Below, one piece after another: positions 60,381 through 64,000 of a stretch of 64,000 nt of DNA. The position numbers and the translations under genes are program-made. This stretch comes from Pseudarthrobacter siccitolerans. GTDB taxonomy: Bacteria; Actinomycetota; Actinomycetes; Actinomycetales; Micrococcaceae. The stretch is from the NCBI RefSeq assembly GCF_030823375.1, contig NZ_JAUSXB010000001.1, forward strand, positions 310,001 through 374,000, in the 5' to 3' direction. Position 1 is the stretch's first letter. Each line of letters opens with the position of its first letter. Under the pieces are notes generated by a model. That model did no database searches and had not been told where the DNA came from. It saw nothing but the letters and a program-made list of their open reading frames with translations.

Positions 60381-60757
60381 AGCCTGGAGCGTAGCTTTTA
60401 GGGCACCTTCAACGTGCATGTCATCGTGCAGGGTTAACGTGCACATAAGGTCAGCAACGGCGCCGAGGGAAGAATTCAGGCCTGGCCGCGCCCGACGACC
60501 CCGTAGATGTTTCGGCTTGTCGGTCCAGCTCAAGGCCCGTGAACTCGTAGAGACGATGGGCTGCCGGCTGGTGCGCGCCAGTCCAGGGTGATTCGTTCCA
60601 ACCCTCGCGGACTGCGGTTTCGATCGCCGTACCGAGCAGGCGCCGGCCTCAGCCAGGCCACGGACTCAGGGCGCGGTACATCCGAGTAGCCGACAAGCTA
60701 GGGTGCAGTTGGCAACACGATTGAGAGCATTGTGCCAAAGATCTTGGGGAGCTGAAT
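60381..60757. other. intergenic region without a recognisable gene
   Basis: About 377 bases between repeat copy J and the HEPN gene. It contains two AACGTGCA words (near 60408 and 60439) recalling the ArsR operator, but no supported gene. Confidence 0.45.
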
Positions 60758-62062
60758 ATGGATGCTGAAGCGTCAATGGGTAGTCGGGCGTCTGAGCTTG
60801 CGCTTTGCGAGTTGGCACGGATGGCGTACGTGACAATGCAAAACGCGTCACATACCTATTGGGACCTGAACGACCCAGAGGATGAGCCACTGCTCAAGGT
60901 CAGTTCAGGAGTAACTTCGGTACTTCTGAACTCGCCGCAGCATCAGACTGCTGTCGACGCGTTGAACGCCGATAGCGACTTTGAACCGATGTGGTCGGCA
61001 GGTACTGATTTGGGAACCTTTTTCCGGTATCCAGGGGGTGGCTCTATTGTTCAACGCGAGACGTTGCCGTCTTCCCTCATTATTCCGGCACTTCGCCGAG
61101 CGAACATTGAGGCGCCCTCCACTGAAGACCAGTTTTGCGCATTGGTCTTAGAAAACCTTGCCGAGATGAAACGTGCAATTCGCGGCGAACCAGTGACGAT
61201 TCAGCTAGTTCACGGCCTGGCCGGACTATCTGTTCCAGACGGGTTGCAGATTGCCACGCCGTGGGGTGTCATTCGTGGGGTTCCGGTGGGAGCCGTCCAA
61301 GCAGCCAGACGAGGTCGAATCAACCCAACCACCGCAGTATTGGTGGGAGAACTCAAAACGACTCCATTGATGGGTCATGGCGATCAAAGCGAGCTAATGC
61401 TGCAGGAGGAGTTTTACGCCCATGAACATCAGGTTCGGCACCTGCTGCCGTTGGCATTTGCATTGGCTTCCGAGGACGGCCGTGTGCGTGCTCCGAGCCT
61501 GACATTCTCCAGCCGCATGGTGCCGTTCCTTGGGGGATGGGGTTCGAGCGGCAGCCCGTTCGGGATTCCCAAGGAAACTATTGAGATCCGAGAGCCTGAC
61601 ATTGAACGGATTGTGCACTGGGCGAAGGTCCTTGACGCGAACCATAATCCAAGCCTTGATATCGCGGCTCGCCGGCTGGTCTCGGCCGTCAATGAGAGAT
61701 ATGACCCGGACGATCGCTTGGTCGACGCTGTGATCTGCTGGGAAAGCTTGGTCGGAACGAAGCTCGAGACTGTGAATCGAGTAACTTCTTCGCTCGCGAT
61801 CCTCCTCGAAGAGAACGTTGAAATTAGATCGAAGATGATGACATCCCTTGGGAATACGTACTCGGTGCGGAGTCAACTCGTCCATGGTCAGAAGGTGAGG
61901 GACAGAGATCGTGAGAAAGCCACCGAACAGGCAGTAGACGTCGCGGTGAAAGCACTAAGGGCGATTTACTCCGCAGGCGAACCCTGGGTTTCGGAAGCGA
62001 GTGATGTTCGTTCAAAGCGGATCGTGCTCGGGGAGTGGGATAACAGAACGTCGGTCCTTTGA
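60758..62062 (+). CDS. HEPN-domain protein (ApeA-like C-terminal domain)
   Basis: A 434-residue soluble protein. The N-terminal about 280 residues have no recognised domain. The C-terminal part (DRLVDAVICWESLVGTKLET through GNTYSVRSQLVHG) fits an Apea-like HEPN domain; Arg371 and His376 form the RX4H motif of HEPN ribonucleases. Such proteins are often anti-phage or stress RNases, so defence is a reasonable guess. GC is visibly lower than in core genes. GGGGAG precedes ATG. It lies between repeat copy J and IS debris. Confidence 0.72.
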   Translation: MDAEASMGSRASELALCELARMAYVTMQNASHTYWDLNDPEDEPLLKVSSGVTSVLLNSPQHQTAVDALNADSDFEPMWSAGTDLGTFFRYPGGGSIVQRETLPSSLIIPALRRANIEAPSTEDQFCALVLENLAEMKRAIRGEPVTIQLVHGLAGLSVPDGLQIATPWGVIRGVPVGAVQAARRGRINPTTAVLVGELKTTPLMGHGDQSELMLQEEFYAHEHQVRHLLPLAFALASEDGRVRAPSLTFSSRMVPFLGGWGSSGSPFGIPKETIEIREPDIERIVHWAKVLDANHNPSLDIAARRLVSAVNERYDPDDRLVDAVICWESLVGTKLETVNRVTSSLAILLEENVEIRSKMMTSLGNTYSVRSQLVHGQKVRDRDREKATEQAVDVAVKALRAIYSAGEPWVSEASDVRSKRIVLGEWDNRTSVL

Positions 62063-62178
62063 CTTGGCGCGGGATTGGCGGGCCTGTCTCTGTTATCGAT
62101 CTGGGCCTGCACCACCCAGCGCCTCACGGTTTCCTTGCCAACACCGAGCTGCTGCGCCGCGGCCACTGAGGCGGCCAT
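62063..62178 (-). pseudogene. IS3-type OrfA fragment
   Basis: Minus-strand codons AASVAAAQQLGVGKETVRRW and VVQAQIDNRDRP match the helix-turn-helix region of IS3-type OrfA proteins. Only about 35 codons remain. It differs from the OrfA at 43504, so it comes from another element. Confidence 0.6.
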
Positions 62179-62439
62179 GACGATGCTCGGTGGCGTGTTC
62201 CGTGATCAGATGCACGCCCGCTCATGAACCGGCAGAGTGTTCCACTGAAGGATCACCTTACGGACCGGAAGACATCGCATAAGCCCACTTGATATGTCTA
62301 CTAAGAAAACAAAGGTGACCTTCCTCTGGAAAATGGGGTGAGGTTGGGCTCGAATCCGAGCGAGACCATTCTGCGTTGGAGCCGTTTCTTGGCGCGTTCG
62401 GATTCGTCTTGTCGAAATGATCGACGCCGAGTTCGTAAT

Positions 62440-62782
62440 GGTCACCAGGGCGGGTTTGGGTGGACTTGATCCGTCCAGCCGACTCGTTCCGGCCCGGACG
62501 CACTCCCGCCCACGATGCCAGATGGCCTGCCGCGTCAAAGACGTCCATGTCCAAGCCGGCTTCGGCGATGATGACGTTAGCAACGTTCTTCGATATTCCG
62601 GGGACGGTCATCAGCAGCTCCCGGGCTAAGGAAAAGGGTTCCATCACCGTGTCGATGCGGGCGTCGAGGGCCGCGAGGGTCGCCTCGATTTGGTCGACGC
62701 GGTACAGGTGCAGCTGCACCATGAACGCGTGGTGGTCGCTGAAACGGCCTGTAGGGGCTTCGACCAGCGCCGCAGATTCGAA
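62440..62782 (-). pseudogene. IS110-family transposase, C-terminal fragment
   Basis: Minus-strand frame from ALVEAPTGRFSDHHAFMVQL through the transposase-20 domain (LLMTVPGISKNVANVIIAEA, GHLASWAGVRPGRNESAGRI). Similarity ends near 62440 after KSTQTRPGD. The N-terminal RuvC-like DEDD domain is missing. The fragment abuts an IS256 fragment. Confidence 0.75.
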
Positions 62783-63187
62783 GGTTTGGCGCGATCTCTC
62801 CGGTCGTGAGGCCTTTGGCGCTCAGCGATAGCACGATCCCGTCAGCACCGGTCAGCCGGCGCTGGCGCTTCTTGACGATCTGCGGATCGAAGGTGGAGCT
62901 GGTGTCCCGCGGCACATCAATCTCGACCGGCCCGATCTCGGTCAGCACGGTCTTCGTGCGGGTACCGTTGCGGGAGTTCCCGCTCCCGCGCCCGGACACG
63001 TCGTGCTTTTCATAGCCGAGGTGCTCGTCCATTTCCGCTTCCAAAGCGGTCTCCAGGACGTTCTTCGTGAGCCGGTTCAACAAACCGTCAGGCCCGACGA
63101 GGTCGATGCCCTGGCCTGAGCCAGGAGTTGCTGCGCTAACTCTTGCTGATCCACATCAGTCGCCGTGGGATCCATGGTGTCGCTCAT
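62783..63187 (-). pseudogene. IS256-family (mutator) transposase, N-terminal fragment
   Basis: Starts with MSDTMDPTATDVDQQELAQQ in one frame; a small deletion near 63105 shifts to another frame reading LLNRLTKNVLETALEAEMDE, then GYEKHDVSGRGSGNSRNGTR and LSLSAKGLTTGEI. It breaks off there and joins IS110 sequence, so the DDE domain is absent. Frameshifted and truncated. Confidence 0.8.
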
Positions 63188-63363
63188 GATCGGTCCTTCC
63201 CGCCAGGCAGCGCCCGGCGTGTCAGGCCAACCACGGAGACACCGTTATTCAGACAGTCCCCGGCATTGACGACCTGCTCATGCCGTCTTTTAGAAGGATC
63301 CTTTGCCGAGGTGCCTGGGTTTGGAAAGCACGCACAGGTGGTTGGTTTGATGGCATCTTGGAT
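63188..63363. other. intergenic region between IS debris and membrane gene
   Basis: About 176 bases. It may include the outer end of the IS256 fragment; no clear inverted repeat was identified. Confidence 0.4.
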
Positions 63364-63960
63364 CTACAGATGTGTGACGGACTTCGCCAAGTGCTTCCTC
63401 TGGAGTTTGAGCTGTTCCTCAAGTGAACAGACGTTTCTGAACCGAGCCTTCAACCACTCTATGAGGACTATGCCCAGGAAACCGGATGTAGCGGCGCAGG
63501 TGAGGAAGTATGCGGAGTTAACGGGAATGACTGCAGCTGCGTAAACAGTGCTTCCAGCGGAGATAAGGATCGCGGCTGGAAGGGCGCTGAGTAATTTTTC
63601 GAGGCCGCGCCGCCAGTCCGTGAGTTCGGTTGTCCAATCGCTGAAGAGACTTGCGAGAGGAAGGATCCCTGTCCTGACGGCATATTTGAAGGGGGGCATG
63701 TGGTCTTCCGATAATGTGCACGCGGGCTTCAACACGGGGGAGGGGATTAGAACAAAGAGGAGCAATTCGCACAAGACGGGAAGGTTCCCCCAAAGTTCAT
63801 CCGCGTGGCTACTTTCCGGCCCTAAATCTGTGAGCCACGCCAGCGACACAGGGATAAGGACGACGTGGCCGAAGGCAAGAGCTGACAACAGCCTGGTTCG
63901 GTACTTCAGCCGCATGCTTTGAAGGGCTGAAGTTGCAGAGAGTCTCAAGGTACTCTTCAT
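63364..63960 (-). CDS. hypothetical membrane protein
   Basis: A 198-residue protein with about four hydrophobic segments (LLSALAFGHVVLIPVSLAWL, LPVLCELLLFVLIPSPVL, LLSALPAAILISAGSTVYAA, YFLTCAATSGFLGIVLIEWL) and basic ends. No family recognised. ATG start near the window edge, pointing left. Lower GC than core genes. Confidence 0.62.
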   Translation of the reverse strand: MKSTLRLSATSALQSMRLKYRTRLLSALAFGHVVLIPVSLAWLTDLGPESSHADELWGNLPVLCELLLFVLIPSPVLKPACTLSEDHMPPFKYAVRTGILPLASLFSDWTTELTDWRRGLEKLLSALPAAILISAGSTVYAAAVIPVNSAYFLTCAATSGFLGIVLIEWLKARFRNVCSLEEQLKLQRKHLAKSVTHL

Positions 63961-64000
63961 CGCTGACCCCTTCTGAAACAGAATTCAGCTGGGAGGGTCA

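Noticed and set aside
60666..60890. Minus-strand frame across the start of the HEPN gene.
   Set aside because: It overlaps the start and ribosome site of a better supported gene and has no protein-like features.

Overview
The window is high-GC chromosomal DNA of an actinomycete of the Micrococcaceae, most likely Arthrobacter or Pseudarthrobacter. Evidence is frequent GTG and TTG starts, TANNNT minus-10 boxes seven bases before leaderless start codons, RbpA, WhiA, OpcA, and a gene order (uvrC, rapZ, yvcK, whiA, gap, pgk, tpiA, secG, pentose phosphate operon, ctaB, ctaA, sufR-suf) that parallels the Mycobacterium tuberculosis uvrC-to-suf region. The genus is inferred.

Core half (1-42500). It opens inside an ABC exporter ATPase followed by a GntR regulator. 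Next come uvrA with a LexA-type SOS box, a HAD phosphatase, a PlsC acyltransferase and a leaderless uvrC, then rapZ-yvcK-whiA, a superoxide dismutase, gap-pgk-tpiA-secG, and rbpA converging on a leftward operon tkt-tal-pgi-zwf-opcA-pgl. So central glycolysis and the oxidative and non-oxidative pentose phosphate pathway lie within about 12 kb. ctaB, a fused SulP anion transporter and beta-carbonic anhydrase, and a leftward ABC pair plus ctaA follow; ctaB and ctaA make heme O and heme A. The Fe-S assembly operon sufR-sufB-sufD-Rieske-sufC-sufT comes next. Its sufB reading frame is broken by a one-base shift. A zinc metallopeptidase, an acyl-CoA synthetase and thiolase-like pair, and a biotin ECF transporter (bioY and A and T subunits) end the conserved part.

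Accessory half (42500-64000). This part is a patchwork of small hypothetical genes, several with visibly lower GC. It is punctuated by an imperfect palindromic repeat of 42 bases whose arms are GTCTCATAACC and GGTTTCGAGAC. I find five full-length copies (two within a duplication), one shortened copy, two copies of a left-hand variant, and two fragments beside an IS3 element. All have the same orientation. They separate gene groups: tandem paralogous membrane proteins, a duplicated block whose right breakpoint coincides with a repeat end, small immunity-like proteins, an ECF sigma factor with its partner, and a copper cassette (MFS, ArsR, membrane protein, CopC). No recombinase gene is in the window. 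The layout suggests a cassette array or a family of non-autonomous elements moved by an enzyme encoded elsewhere.

The right edge holds a HEPN-type protein with an RX4H motif, a graveyard of IS3, IS110 and IS256 fragments, and a membrane protein. No tRNA, rRNA or CRISPR array was recognised.
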